Shown piece after piece: positions 21,683 through 34,243 of a stretch of DNA of 64,000 nucleotides (within the stretch, counting starts at the first letter, position 1; each line of letters begins with the position of its first letter). The notes beneath the pieces were generated by a model. It saw nothing but the letters and a program-made list of their open reading frames with translations, searched no databases and was not told where the DNA came from. This DNA is from Apiosordaria backusii. Its lineage: Eukaryota; Ascomycota; Sordariomycetes; Sordariales; Lasiosphaeriaceae. Location: positions 62,001 to 126,000 of the forward strand of contig JAUKTV010000030.1 of assembly GCA_030549205.1 (NCBI GenBank). Reading direction: 5' to 3'. The position numbers and the translations under genes are program-made.

Positions 21683-24600
21683 TTAGCGAACCGAGATACC
21701 AGACCTACTGGTAAACATGCGGGACGCAATACCCATGGACATGAGTTCCTGGAACAGTAGCTTGGCGGCATACGGCATGTGTACCTGCGCGATCTTGGTC
21801 TTGTTTTTGCAAGGCCGGCACTCGAAAGATTGCTTGGTGAGGTTCCTGAAGAAAGTTAGCACGATAATACCAAAATAAGAGAAATGAGAGAGGACCTACG
21901 CAATAGGCGTCATCAGCCCGCAAATCTCGCAAATGTGCACTCGGTACGCATCCGACACCTCAAACAGACGCTCCTTCAAGAACGACGCAGCACCGTGGGC
22001 AATCATACAATCACGCTCCATCTCTCCGAAGCGCAAACCACCATCTCTCGCACGACCCTCGACCGGCTGTCGAGTCATGATCTGCACCGGCCCGCGGGCA
22101 CGCGCGTGGATCTTGTCGTCCACCATGTGCCTCAAACGCTGGTAGTACGTGGGACCAAAGAAGCACTGGGCCCGGAGCTTGCGCCCCGTGTGACCGTGAT
22201 ACATGATCTCAAAACCACGAGACTGGTACCCTTGCTCGCGGAGCAGGTCCGAAACCGAGTCGACCGTCACGTCCGTAAACGGTGTGGCGTCGCCTTCCAG
22301 CCCCTTAAGTGTGGCCACCTTGGACAACAGACACTCGATCAAATGGGCAATGGTCATACGAGACGGAATGGCGTGGGGGTTGATAATGATATCCGGGGTA
22401 ATGCCTTCGGCCGTAAAGGGCATGTCTTCTTGTCGGTAGGTGACACCAATCGTTCCCTTCTGACCGTGCCGAGACGCAAACTTGTCACCAATCTGAGGAA
22501 TCTTGGTGGTCCGCACCCTGACCTTGACGTAGCGCATGCCATCTTGGTTTGTCGTGAGTACGACCGAGTCCACAATGCCACTCTCAGTGCTACGGAGAGG
22601 AGTCGAGGCATCACGCTTGACATGCTGAGCTTGCCGTTGACCCAGTTCAGCATTGTCGGGGTTGATGGGTGAAGTCTTTCCGATAATGATGTCCTCGCCC
22701 GACACACGGATACCCGGGGCAATAATACCGTCTGCATCCAGTTTGTCGTACGTGCCATGCTTCAACCTCAACGTGTCGCCGCGTGTTGGTTTCTCGAACA
22801 TCTCCACAATGTTGATGCCCACCCGCTTCTCACAATCCGTGTAGGACCGGAAAAACAGACTGCGGAAGATGCCGCGGTCGATACTGCTCTGATTCATAAT
22901 GACGGAATCTTCCTGGTTGTAACCAGAGTAGCACAGAATGGCGACAATGGCGTTCTGTCCGGCAGGCAGCTCTCGGAATTTGAGGAACTCCATGGACCGG
23001 GTGGTGGCCAATGGCTTTTGAGGGTAGTAGAGAATATTGGCCATGGTGTCCATGCGGCGGGAGTAGTTGGTAAGGAAGAAGCCCATGGCCTGTTTACCCA
23101 TAGCAGACTGGTATGTGTTACGGGGCGACTGGTTGTGATCGGGGAAGGGAATAATGCTGGCGCAAATGCCGAGAAGCATGGCGGGATGAATTTCGCAATG
23201 CGTGTACATGTGCGTCGTTCTGTTGATCTTCGTTCTGATTCTGTTGTTGCCAATGCCCGATGTAGACTCGACCTGGAATCCTAGCTTGGAGAGCCGGAAG
23301 TCGTCAAGATCTTGAGGGGTCATGCAAATCATCGTGGTTTCCTCCTCCTCGGCGTCAAGGTATTCAATAGCTCCCGACTTGAGAAGGCCTTGCCATCCCC
23401 AGTAATCGGGGTGATACTTGCCGAGTTCCTTGTCCCCTTGGAGCTTGGCAATGTGCTCCTTGCTGAGGATCAGTTGTCCCTTTTCGACCCCGTGATTGCC
23501 CTTCTCCTCCTGCTCCACGGTGAAAAGAGGCCTCATGACGCGACCGGCGTCTGAGAAGATCTTGAACTCGCGCTCTCGAATGTCCCGGACCAGCGACACT
23601 TCGAAGCTGATGACGTTCTTTCGTCTAAGGTCTTGTACCAATGTGACAAGCTGCTTGGGATCGTTGTGCACACCGACCCAAGTACCGTTGACAAACACCT
23701 TGGTAGCATTGGGCGCACGAAGCGGCTCGTACTCTTCCAAAACATCCATCCCTCTGGCTGTCATGAAGTCGACAATGGGGTCAGCAGGAGTGCCCACACT
23801 GACGTAGCACATAAGCGACAAATTCTTGACGAGACCACAAGCTTGTCCCTCGGGTGTTTCGGCCGGGCAAACCAAGCCCCAATGCGTGTTGTGAAGCTGT
23901 CTGGGTTTGGCAAGCTTGCCATCACGACCAATGGGAGTGTTGGTGCGTCTCAAATGGGAGAGTGTCGAGGCAAAAGTGTAGCGGTTCAACACCTGCGACA
24001 CACCTGCTGTTGAGCTCATGGCCTTCTTCTGATCACCCCAGTTTCCAGTAGCCAACGAGTACTTGAGCGCGTTAGTCAGGGTGTTGGCCTTAATGCCGAG
24101 GGCCAAGGTGAAGTGCTTGTTTGTGTCGAGGCAGCGCTTCATGTACGACATGAGATCTTGTGTCATGCGACGAACAACGCCACGGAACAGCTTAGCCAAA
24201 AGGGGACCAGCCAGATCCAGTCTCTTCTTGCCAAAGTGGTCACGGTCATCAGTATCCCTGCGACCGAGAGAGCACTGAAGAAGCTTGTTGACCATGTAAC
24301 CCAAGAAGAATGCCTTTCGAGTTTCGCACCCTTCTGTTTGGGAAATATGGGGCAGCATCTCCTTCTGAAGCAAGTCCTTGGCCGCCCGGATACGGTTCAT
24401 GCGGTTCTGTCCCATATTGCCATTGCCGCGCTTGCCGATAAAATCCAGAGCGATTTCTCGGTCCTGGATGCAGAAAGCCTCCTCAATGCAAGGCCGCAGA
24501 GCCTCGAGCATTTGAGTGTCCTTCCGATCATAGCAGATGTGGTTCAAAATGTCCTCGTCAGAAACGATGCCGAGGGCACGGAAAACAATGGCCAGAGAGA

Positions 24601-25573
24601 CATCCTCGCGGACGTAAGGTAGCGTAACGCTGACGGTGTTCGCAAGTCTGCCTTTCTCGTTGGAGGCCTTGGTGTGTAGCTTCATTTGCAGCGACGAGAT
24701 GAGACGAGAGCCTTTTTCGAGGGCACTCCTGATCTCAGCCTGGTATGAAACACTGCCTCCGGGCGGCTTCTTGAAGACCTGGACAATGTTGGCGGCCGAC
24801 CGTTCCTGGGCAATCAGGACCTTTTCGGAGCCGTTGATGATAAAGTAGCCGCCCTGGTCATAGGGGCACTCGTTGAGGATAAAGAGGGACTCGTCGTCTT
24901 CGCCGTACAAGTGGCAGATCTGCGACTTGACCATGACGGGAAGCTTACCGAGGAAGATCAGATCGGCTTTATCTTCATCGTCCTTGGACCCTTCTCCACG
25001 CATGTCGCTCTCTTCATCCTCCCACCGAATCGTCATTGGGTGCTCGCCCGTCTCGCGCATAAGCTCCTGTTGCTCGTCGTCTAGCTCGTTTAGTGGAATC
25101 GGCTCGTTGATAGCTACGCGGGCGCGCTTGCCAACTCTGCAGTACATCGGCGCAGAGTATGTGAGATTACGGTCGCGGCACTCGTACGGCAGGAGGCTAG
25201 TAGTTTCGCCGGAAATTTCTGTGAGGGTAGGCTTGGAGATCATGACGTTGCCGAAGTGGATGTCGTATCTCCGCAGGGCGATGTCTCTGCCCTGGTCGTC
25301 GCCGGGATTAGGATGATCGAGAGTGAGGTCGGCATACTCGTCGACAAGAGATTGGATGGTACTGGATGTGAACTCATCGAAGGAATCGATCTGTTGCGAC
25401 ACGAGACCCTTCATGTCGAAATAGGCAGAGATGACATCCCAGCAGTCCTCGGGGGTAATCTGGTCATCGTGGGGGTCGATGGCCAACTCGTCACCGTTCT
25501 CGTAGTTGTTGTCGTCATCAAACTCATCGCCGTAGCCGCCATATGGCTGACTCTGGGTCGCGTAGTCGGCCAT
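21683..25573 (-). CDS. RPB2: DNA-directed RNA polymerase II second-largest subunit
   Basis: The main exon 25573-21900 and a short last exon 21845-21683 are joined by a 54-b intron (gtaggt..cttcag). Motifs of Rpb2 appear in order: protrusion/lobe with GGYFIINGSEKVLIAQERSA, the fork (LSHLRRTNTPIGRDGK, NTHWGLVCPAETPEGQACG), the hybrid-binding region (GYNQEDSVIMNQSSIDRG, DKFASRHGQKGTIG) and the C-terminal zinc clamp. The zinc clamp cysteines are split across exons (HICEICGLM plus FECRPCKNKT). About 1278 residues, near the normal size. With Rpb1 it forms the active centre of Pol II in the nucleus and is essential. No oddities are seen. Confidence 0.97.
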
Positions 25574-27628
25574 GGTGATGGATGTGTTGGTCGTAAAAAT
25601 ATCCGTCGACGGCCGGTGTTGTTAGAGCATAAACAGCAGCCAGCTACCAAATCGAGCCGCTAGAGAAGGAGTACCCGGCGCGCGGGGAGGCGATTGGTGG
25701 CGTCGGGGCGGGGGAAGCTTCGAAGTTGGTGGTGAGGCAGAGAACAGCAAAGAATTAGAAATCGCCACAAGGCGGCGGGCGCGCATCAACTGGGAGGAGC
25801 GCAAAGCCCTCGGCGCATCAAGAAGATAGTCGTAAATCCGTAATTATTCTCCTGGGGGCTAAAAGGAGTGGTGAGCGAGTTGCAAAAGAAGGGAAAGTCG
25901 CGATGCAGTATCGCTGCGCTCTGGCGACTGACGATGGTTGTTGCTGGACGACCTCGCCTTCCCAGTGGAATTTCTGCGAGAGGCTCAAAGACGCGGCCGG
26001 CACACCGCTAATCCCGGTTGGGCCACCGTGCATGGGCCATCTTCTACCTGCCAGCTGCCACACGTGACCACGCATCGTCCCCTTATCTTTTGCGCCACTC
26101 GGCGTCACGAAGCACAGACAGAGCTTATTAACCCACCATCCGACGTCACTAGTCTTGCTTATCTTATCGCACCAGTGCTCTTGCATCTTCCCGTCATCAG
26201 TCAACCGATCACGAAGGATTGCACAGCCAAGGAAAAACAATCTTAACCCTAGTCTTGGTGTCAAGAGTTCTGACCAATACTGCTGGACCCAAGTCTATTC
26301 TCGAATGATGTGCCAAGCACATCCCCTCGAAATCTACCATGCTCCGGATTCGACTGAGAACGACTGCCCACCGTTCCGGAATTTCGTTCCTGTCATGGCT
26401 TCCGGTCTTCATGACTTCAGAAGTTAAGGAAGCCACAAGACTGAGTTTACCTAGTCGATGTCGACTGACAACCTGTTCAACTGCAGCTAGAATATGACTT
26501 TGACCCCAACAGGCTTGACATACCATTTGCTACCAAGCCTACCTGAAGTTCGGGAGTTGCTTGGTCGCTCATGAGCCTGCCGAAGGGGCTCATGCATGCT
26601 TCCTTCTATTTAGATGTTCATTGTACATGCCAGCCGTCTGACCCAACTTCTCGTCTATGCTGCCAACCGCTATATCTCGGCCTTGCTCATGTCACTTAAG
26701 GTAGTTGTATTTGCATCAAGCTGGTCATTGTTACCCTTGTCCATCCACTGCTCGCAAAAGTCCTTCCTGTCTTTCAATATCTGGTTGCTAGGGTCTCACC
26801 GTCAACTGAAACCTTACATGGTACACTTACTCGGAGAATGGGGCAGATGTGTAATTTGGAAGGCCTGTCTTTTCCTGTGTACATGATCATTTGGCCAGGC
26901 GAAATTCCGACGCTCCACCTCGCAAACCCCAACTTGCCAACTTCAGAAACCATTCGTACATAGACTTCAACAGCGGCCGTCAACGTCCTCACCAAGTTAT
27001 CTGCAAGCAATCTGCCTAAATAGAAAGACTATAGCTTCCAAGATCTTGGCAAACAAGTTTTCGCCCATAATGCCCGCTATCTGCTCCCTGCGCATTACAT
27101 CATGGCGCAAATCAACAAGTTCTCTTTTGGCCGTTGGAAGACTGCTCGTTGCGCGGACTCTTCCCGCAAAGGAAATCGTTCCCGGCATTCCGACTGCGTG
27201 GAGAAGTGGCTCGCAGCGTTGCATTGTCTACTGTCCGCTTTACCCTTCCCGGCCACGCTCACGGGCCCAGTTCCGGGAATGCGGAGCGCCACCGTTTCAT
27301 TGAAATGGCAGGCGGCTCGGCTCTGACTTGGCCTTGAACTTGACCCTGGATTTCTGTGGGAAGACTACCTCATGGAGCTGGCCTCCGTGGTCTTTTCTCG
27401 GTGACACAACCTCGCCTGTTCCCGTTGATCGGCTGGCAGCTCCAATCTGCCGTTCAGGATTTCTAGTCTACCGCCCTAGCTTACGTTACACTTGGTCCTG
27501 AGTTGAATGAGCTGAGACCGGGGGTCGCCGTTGGGGCCCTATATCAAGATGGCCTCTCACGGAATTCTGCTGCCCTTGTTTTCATCACCACGCCCTCTTC
27601 CTGCTATCCTCTTCGACAAGTAGCCAAG
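25574..27628. other. 2-kb intergenic region upstream of RPB2 and GH45 genes
   Basis: Contains the RPB2 promoter (right of 25573) and the endoglucanase promoter (before 27629). Several 60-105-codon open frames exist but none has a domain, signal peptide or plausible start context. No tRNA or repeat is recognised. Confidence 0.5.
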
Positions 27629-28604
27629 ATGCGTTCCACCACCCTCCTCCAGACTTCTCTCCTCGCCGCCCTTCCCCTTGCGGCTCAGGCTCAGGGTGCC
27701 TCCGGGTCCGGCAAGTCCACCAGATACTGGGACTGCTGCAAACCATCATGCGCCTGGCCAGGCAAGGCGGCGGTCAACAGACCTGTCTTTTCTTGTGACG
27801 CCAACTTCAACCGCATCTCCGACTCTGGCGTCGCCTCCGGCTGTACTGGGGGTTCCGCCTACTCTTGCGCCGACCACAGCGCCTGGGCCATCAACGACAA
27901 CCTCTCCTACGGTTTCGCGGCTACCGCTCTCAGTGGAGGTTCCGAAGCCACATGGTGCTGCGCCTGTTACGAGTAAGCCCCCCCCCCTTTTTTTCCACGT
28001 GTTGAAAACCCAACTAACCCTCAACCACAGACTCACCTTCACCTCCGGCCCCGTCGCCGGCAAGAAAATGGTCGTCCAATCCACCTCCACCGGCGGCGAC
28101 CTCGGAAGCAACCATTTCGACCTCAACATCCCCGGCGGCGGCGTCGGCCTCTTCGACGGCTGCAAGCCCCAGTTCGGCGGCCTCCCGGGGGCAACCTACG
28201 GCGGCATCTCCGACCGCAGCCAGTGCGCCTCCTTCCCGGATGCCCTCAAGCCGGGCTGCAACTGGCGGTTTGACTGGTTCAAGAACGCGGATAACCCGTC
28301 GTTCACCTTCAGACAGGTCCAGTGCCCAGCTGAGCTTACCGCCCGCAGCGGCTGCAAGCGGGACGACGATTCCCGCTTCCCGGTCTTTTCTCCCCCGGGG
28401 GGTGGCAGCCAGCCTCAGCCGACGAGCACGGCGGCGCAGAACCCGAATCCTACTCCTAGCTCCAACCCTGGGAATGGCGGGGGTGGTGGGTGCAGGGCTG
28501 CGAAGTATGCGCAGTGCGGTGGGCAGGGCTTTACCGGTTGCACTACTTGTGAGGCGGGGAGCACGTGCACGGGTAGCAATCAGTGGTATTCGCAGTGCTT
28601 GTAA
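27629..28604 (+). CDS. Secreted GH45 endoglucanase with C-terminal CBM1
   Basis: Two exons (27629-27972, 28031-28604; intron gtaagc..ccacag) give 305 residues. A signal peptide (MRSTTLLQTSLLAALPLAAQA) precedes the GH45 catalytic domain. STRYWDCCKPSCAW carries the catalytic Asp near the N terminus, and PGCNWRFDWFKNADNPSF carries the second one. GPVAGKKMVVQSTSTGGDLG matches Humicola EGV almost exactly. A Pro/Ser/Thr/Gly linker follows, then a fungal cellulose-binding CBM1 (YAQCGGQGFTGCTTC, ending SNQWYSQCL). The enzyme hydrolyses internal beta-1,4-glucan bonds in cellulose outside the cell. Such genes are normally induced by cellulose; I could not identify the regulator sites with certainty. 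No defects are seen. Confidence 0.96.
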
Positions 28605-29219
28605 GGGGGTTGGCGGAGATGGTGGATGTTGGTTCGAGGACCCGTGACCGATGAAACGGTGACGATGCTTTTGTGGAAGGGTGGGAGGTGGAAAATTCTC
28701 TTCTTGGTATATATTCAATGTTAGTCGCATTATTTAGCCTTTCAAAGCATATTTTTGACATGCCTGGGTTCCGAGCCTTGTACACAAAACAACACGGTCA
28801 ATACATGTACCTAGACGTTTTGAGTTTCGGAGGGTAGTTTCAGTCACTGCATACCCAGGAATGTGAGTGTGTAGAGTTGTAGAGGACCACTTGAAGCAAT
28901 GACGCATTCTTTGTAACGGAGGACGCCGGAGACAGAGGTGCTCAGGTCAAGGAGGGAGAAACCCTGGAAAGCCCTCGCCACATATGAGTTTAAGGATGGA
29001 TTGCGAAGGCTAGCTGGCTCGATTCTACAATAGCAAGTAGTCTGAGGCTCGAATAAATGATGACCTGTCTTGAATTGAACCATTGTTCCCAGTTATCAAC
29101 ACGTGCACGTTGCACTATCACACCGTCATTCTCTATCTCTAAAAACAACCAGAAAGACGCATGATGACAGCTTTCTTCTTAACAGAAGAGGTGATCCGAA
29201 GCACCATAGCTCATCGTGT
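28605..29219. other. Intergenic between convergent genes, nothing recognised
   Basis: 3' flank of the endoglucanase and of the secreted DNRR-motif protein. No gene, repeat or RNA is recognised. Confidence 0.5.
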
Positions 29220-29884
29220 TTAGGTATGGTCCGGTAGGACGAACGGAGATGGGATGTAACAAGTCCCCTGTGAAACAACTGTACGCGGATTTCCCCTAAT
29301 GATGATTGAATAGCCCCCATCTCTGGTTGTAAGTCGCTGAGCCAATGTCTCATTCGGATCGAAACCATCCCTATTGCGGGCTAGCAGCCGCCCCGCCTCT
29401 TCACGGGTGACAATCCGGACTGGGATGAGCGTGTCAGCCGCCAGGGCCAGTCGAATGACTGTCAGTCGTCGATTGTCAATTGAGAGGAAGCCGTGATCAT
29501 CGTGATAGAAAACGGTGATTGGCTCCGGGAAGGCTTCCCGGAGATAGGCTGCCGCCCCACGATAGTCGTTGAGGGCCGCGGTGACACGCTCTAGCAGTGG
29601 AACCCTTTGACTGGAGGCGACGTTGTAGACGAGAGGTCTGACGCTGTCCTGGGTCCAACCAATGCTCCCAACGGGCAACGAGCGGATCTCGCCGGGTTGG
29701 ACGCGCTGCGTGCCATGGGGCTGCTCGGGCCTTGGATTGCCGCTGCTGCCGGCCCAGAGGATACCAACCATGAGTATCCCCGCGGGGATCTTGGAGAGTG
29801 TGTCAGAGACAGTCGAAGGAAGATATGGAGAATGGAAGCATGACTCAAAGAAAGTAAGGAGGTACATACCGACACAAATGCCAT
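29220..29884 (-). CDS. Secreted small protein with ParB/sulfiredoxin-like DNRR motif
   Basis: Exon 1 (29884-29870) encodes MAFVS. Exon 2 (29789-29220) continues IPAGILMVGILWAGSSG, so splicing creates a signal peptide. About 194 residues in total. The body reads VGSIGWTQDSVRP near residue 45, a charged helix, then PITVFYHDDHGFLSIDNRRLTV and IPVRIVTREEA. The combination of an early SIxxxQxxV strand, a hydrophobic strand, and a D-N-R-R-L motif followed by a helix and IPV strand resembles the ParB/Srx-like fold found in DNA-partition proteins and several bacterial toxin-type domains. I infer fold similarity only; the activity is unknown. Its position beside a secreted cellulase may be chance. Confidence 0.6.
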
Positions 29885-30889
29885 GGTGGGTGATGAGGAA
29901 TGATGGAAGGCAAATTCAATATGATCGGTCGGGAAGCCCGGTAAACGCAGTGATTATACACTTCTAGGTCTGGCGGAGAGAAGAAGCTTCCGGGGAACAA
30001 GCGTAGATATGCGACGAAGGCTTAAAACTCGATGACTATGCCGGCATCAGCCTGAAACCTCGTCCGCTTGGCCTCAAGGCTGTCCTCAACTAGATTTGTT
30101 AGGGGATTTCAAGGCATTTTCAATAGCAAAGATTGGGCTCCTTGAGCTCCTTGCCGTTCCACATGCCACAGCCAGCTATTTGCCTGATCATCCATCTAAT
30201 TGATAGAGTTGTAGGCGTGGCACCATTAACAACTCCAACTGCCCGTCTGAAATCTTGGAGAGTCACGCCATCACCAATAGACTAGCGTAGCGACGTAAGT
30301 AGCCACCTCGTTTTCTACAGCCATCTTAGTGGTCAGTGGTCCCTCGGGTGCTTACCTACCAACCTTTTCCTCACTATTACCACCCTGCGAGCCAGTTGCA
30401 AGCAAGTTACCTACCTAGGTAACCACACATACAATTTGTCAGAAGCTGCCTGTTCTTCGGCAAGTTTGTCAGCACACAGCAACCTAAACAGGCCCAAAGC
30501 TGAGTTTACATTAGTTCATAGAAACTGCTCAGGAGATTCGGGCGGGGCTAGGGGGGTGCACCAGCTGTGAGACAAGAATGCCGTGGTCATGCCAATTGAC
30601 CGGAATTCGGCCAAGAATCATAGAAGGTTAAAGAAGCGATGTTGGCGCCCAAAGAGGAGAAGCGGACGTTGGCGAAGGAGATCTGAACGTACCCATCGCC
30701 AACACAACCAAAAGGTCAAGCATAACCAAAGCAAATTCAGGGCCACGCAAGACAAATAGGCAAACTGAGGCAAGAAGGGTTTCGTAGTAAATTGCCTGCC
30801 CACTTGAAGTGAAAGAGCAATACTTTCGGGACCTCTCGTCTTTTGTCTCTTAAGGTACCTAGGTGTAGGTAGCATGTACCTCGTCTCCC
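29885..30889. other. 1-kb intergenic region with ACCTAGGT-type palindromes
   Basis: No gene recognised. Contains CTACCTAGGTAA at about 30411-30422 and AGGTACCTAGGTGTAGG at about 30853-30869, members of a palindromic motif dispersed through the window. Confidence 0.5.
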
Positions 30890-33683
30890 TTACGAAATAA
30901 CCACCTTCTCCATATTCCCGCTACACCCAAAGCCATCCATCAAGATTTCCGAAGTCTCGCCTGTGGGCACAGGCATCAGCTTTTGTTCATCAGTCGGCGC
31001 TGATTTCCCACTGCACCAGTCTAGAAGCAGTTCATCCTGTTGTTTTCCCGTCCTTTTCTCGGCGAGCCGGATCATGTAAATCAGCCAGCTGCCAAAGCTT
31101 GTTATGAGGTTGTCGATGATCTCTTGGCTAGAAAACCGGAGTACAAAAAACTTGTCCTGGTTCGTATCCATGTCCTCTACAACCAGACCTGTGGTTTCAG
31201 AGATTACAAATTGTTCACGCTCCAACAACCGCCTGCCTATATGGGTAAACCACTCTGAGGCGAACATGAACGAGCCGACCAAGGCCGCTCTGAACCATAT
31301 GTTGATGCAATCCAGAACTTCACAGTGTCGTAAGCGCGTCCATACCAGTTTCGCTCCCACATGGGCTTCAGAACGCTCCACGGAATGCATAACGTGATGA
31401 AGCATGGGTCTGAATCAGCAGATGGGAAGAAGCGGCTATGTGCTGAGTTGGTGACGAGGCAGCGCCTGTACGCCGACAGTAGAGCGTTAGATGCAAGGCC
31501 TTTGGCATTATTTCCTTCATCAGAGTAAAAACTGTTAATTACAGTCTGATACACTGGTATCATATCCTTGTGATTCTGTGCCCAAGGGCAAAAAAGGTCC
31601 TCGATCGGCTCAAGGTCGGCGTGCAGCCAGGCTTGGGTTTCTTGGTGCAGTTGTTCAAGAGTATAGGACAGACGCCGAATAATGTTTGGGGCCGAATCTG
31701 CTTTGGCATTATCACCATTCAAATACTGGAAGCTTATAGCTGGCGGACATAAGTCCTGGATGTGAGGTGGGGGACGACGCTTCATGACAGTGTGGAATCT
31801 CGGAAAGCCATATTCGCTAATGAAAGTGATCCCGTCACAGCTCGCGACTAACTTATAGGTGCTGCTTGTCTCAACCGTGGTGTCTCTTCTCAGGACAAGA
31901 ATCTGGGGCCATCTGCTGGTCTCCCTGAAGGCAGAAAGATACAGACTATCCTCCCCCAGCACCACCAATTGATCGAGCCGATGTCGACTGGTCAGAAAAA
32001 GACTGAATGGCCCGATATTGAAGTAAAAGATAAAGGCATTCATGCTCGAGTGCTCTCGGTGATATTCATGAATCAACTCCGGGCGGGTTTGCAAAGTGAA
32101 CAAGCGGGTCATAGTCCCGAGGAGACTTCCGGTCGAGCGATCAACGGTAAAGTTAACATACTCTTCCAAGCACCGCACATCCTATCCTCTTCTAAAATTT
32201 GCTGTTTGCTTTCAAGGAAGGTCCCGTAACTCGGCGCCTTGGACGAGAGCAGGATTGTAGCCATCCCATGGTACCTAAGTGCTGGAATCGCCTGTAGTTG
32301 CGAAATCATGGATCCTAATGCATCGGCTCTGTTGTGATCCATATGATATTGGTTAAAGTGGCCGGGCTCGACAGCGATACTCCACTGGTCCCAGCTTTTC
32401 CAGTCCGGGGCCCAAGAGGGGAGAGAAGGTGTGTTGTGTGAAGCACCAGAGCCAAACTCGAGAAGGCTATAGCGCTTTCCACGAATCATCAGATCGGCAA
32501 AGAGCCCAAGGTATACGTGCTGGCACGAAAGGGAGTAATCTGCCCAGAAGTAGATGTTCTGTAATATACCGGTGAGGCCAAATATGCGGTCACGAGGGTC
32601 GGCACACTGTGTATGTCGAGTGAGCTGTAGCAGTCCGTTTAGCCCGAGCTTCACAGGAGAACGACCCCAACTTGCAATATGTGTCACCCAAGGCACCTTG
32701 TCATGTTGCTTCAAAGAGGCCACCCAATTAAGTCCTTCCTCACTCACGCGCTCTTGTCCTGATGCTCGATCAGCCCAAAAGTCGATGTCTTCAACCCGCA
32801 TCAGCACACGAGAAGCAAGGACCAACTCTTGTACAACCCAGAGCCGGCTGAAATATCGCCTGCGTAGTAGGGAAGCGGTGTCCTGCTTAAGCACCGGGAG
32901 ACCGTCCAGACCGCGTCTGAACTTCAAGTCCTCGATGGATTCCAAACTTCTTCGTTTTGGGTAGCGATCGGGAGGGAGAGGCGGGGCAATATCCGGACCA
33001 AGATACACGACGACTTGCATACACCGCCGGTAAATAACCCCCATCTGCCCAACCTGCTCACCGCGTTCAACATCATTTTCCTGGTTGATACAGATGGCAT
33101 CGATCCACATCAGTCTAATCCCGCGCCGTGGGCGCACGAAGCGGAGCAGCTCCCAACAATTGCGAGTCTGGAAGGTGACGTCCCAGTATGACCCAATGAA
33201 CACGGGGTGTATCCGGGTATTGTCATCTTCTTCGCCGCCCCAAGTATAAGACACTGTTTCGAACTCAGGACAGTTGTCCACTGAGTATCTTTCGAGATTG
33301 AGGTGGACTGGTTGATCATGGTCGGGGCTGCTGTTGATACAAGCAAGACGAAACTCTCCATGAGACAGCTTGTCGGGGTAGACCAAGGATGCCGAGGTGT
33401 TGGAGGTGCTGGGATCGTTGTTTTCTTTACTAGTTTCCTCTTCTTCTACAAATCTACCCCTAGTAGTTTCTCCAACCCAGGGAACCGACGGAGGCCACCA
33501 GAGGTCCATCTGACCTTTAGGTTCATCGGGCGGGGGGGCTGGAAACGGACTGTGGCCCTTTTGCTCGCTGAGAAGCTTCTCCAGGTCTGGAGCGCAACGG
33601 CAAGAACGACATGATGGGAGTGCAGTTGTGGCATCCACAAAGATATCGGGAATCTCGCAGTCGGGATGATGCCAGCGCGTCAT
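30890..33683 (-). CDS. HET-domain (heterokaryon incompatibility) protein, probably three exons or frameshifted
   Basis: Starts MTRWHHPDCEIPDIFV. The HET domain lies at about residues 130-280: FETVSYTWGG, then RLMWIDAICINQENDVERGEQV and YRRCMQVVVYLG, with RYFSRLWVVQELVLA and DPRDRIFGLTG further on. HET domains are TIR-related and trigger cell death in fungal self/non-self recognition. The first frame ends at 32109 and the next runs 32178-31237, so a junction is needed. A donor GTATGT after the AWK codons and an acceptor ACCGAG keep phase. A second junction (GTGGAG .. TTCAG, about 31380-31290) leads into the last frame (31405-30890). If these introns are wrong, the gene carries frameshifts. The C-terminal two thirds have no recognised domain. 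Confidence 0.7.
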
Positions 33684-33951
33684 TTTGACGACTGTGTTCT
33701 TGTTGTGTCACTGAGACCTTGGCAGTTCAAGTTGAGTCTGAGAAGAGAACGCCCACAGAGGCAGCTGGCGCGAGCTCTATGTGATTGGTGCCCTCCTTGC
33801 TCCATATCACGTGTTGACTCAGCTCCAACTTCGAAAGCATTGACGATGCTACCTACCTGCCTCTTCACCTTGAATTTTCCTATCGTAGATGCCTATGACC
33901 TGGCAACTATCGCGCCTGAACCCTTAGCGTCACCCCGGCAATAAGAGCAGA

Positions 33952-34243
33952 CCCAAAGCCCCCTAAGCTCAAAGCCTCTTAAACTCAACACCTCTTGAAC
34001 TCAAAGCCTTTCAAAATCATAGCTCCTCAAATTGAAAGCTTTCTAAACTCACATCCCTTTAGATTTTAAGCCTTTCAGACTTAACGTATGCCCTCTAGCT
34101 CCAAACCTCTTGTAAACTTGAAGGCACTCAAACTTAAAGCTCCTTACACTTAAAGCCGCTTAGAGTTAAATCCCCTTAAACCCAAGGCCTCCTAAACTGA
34201 AAGCCTCTCGAGCTTGAAGCCCTTAAGCTCAAAGCCCCTTAAA
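33952..34243. repeat. 16-bp minisatellite, about 18 copies
   Basis: Tandem degenerate copies of CTCAAAGCCTCTTAAA (most units exactly 16 b) run without a break between the HET gene and the NO VEIN-like gene. The array reaches into the 3' end of the latter: its last codons (VFKGL and stop) are made of repeat units. Confidence 0.85.

Noticed and set aside
21884..25663. Long plus-strand open frames opposite RPB2
   Set aside because: They are antisense shadows of a conserved gene and have no domain of their own.
26300..27330. Several 60-90-codon frames upstream of the endoglucanase
   Set aside because: No signal peptide, domain, intron logic or conserved motif; consistent with random open frames in GC-balanced DNA.
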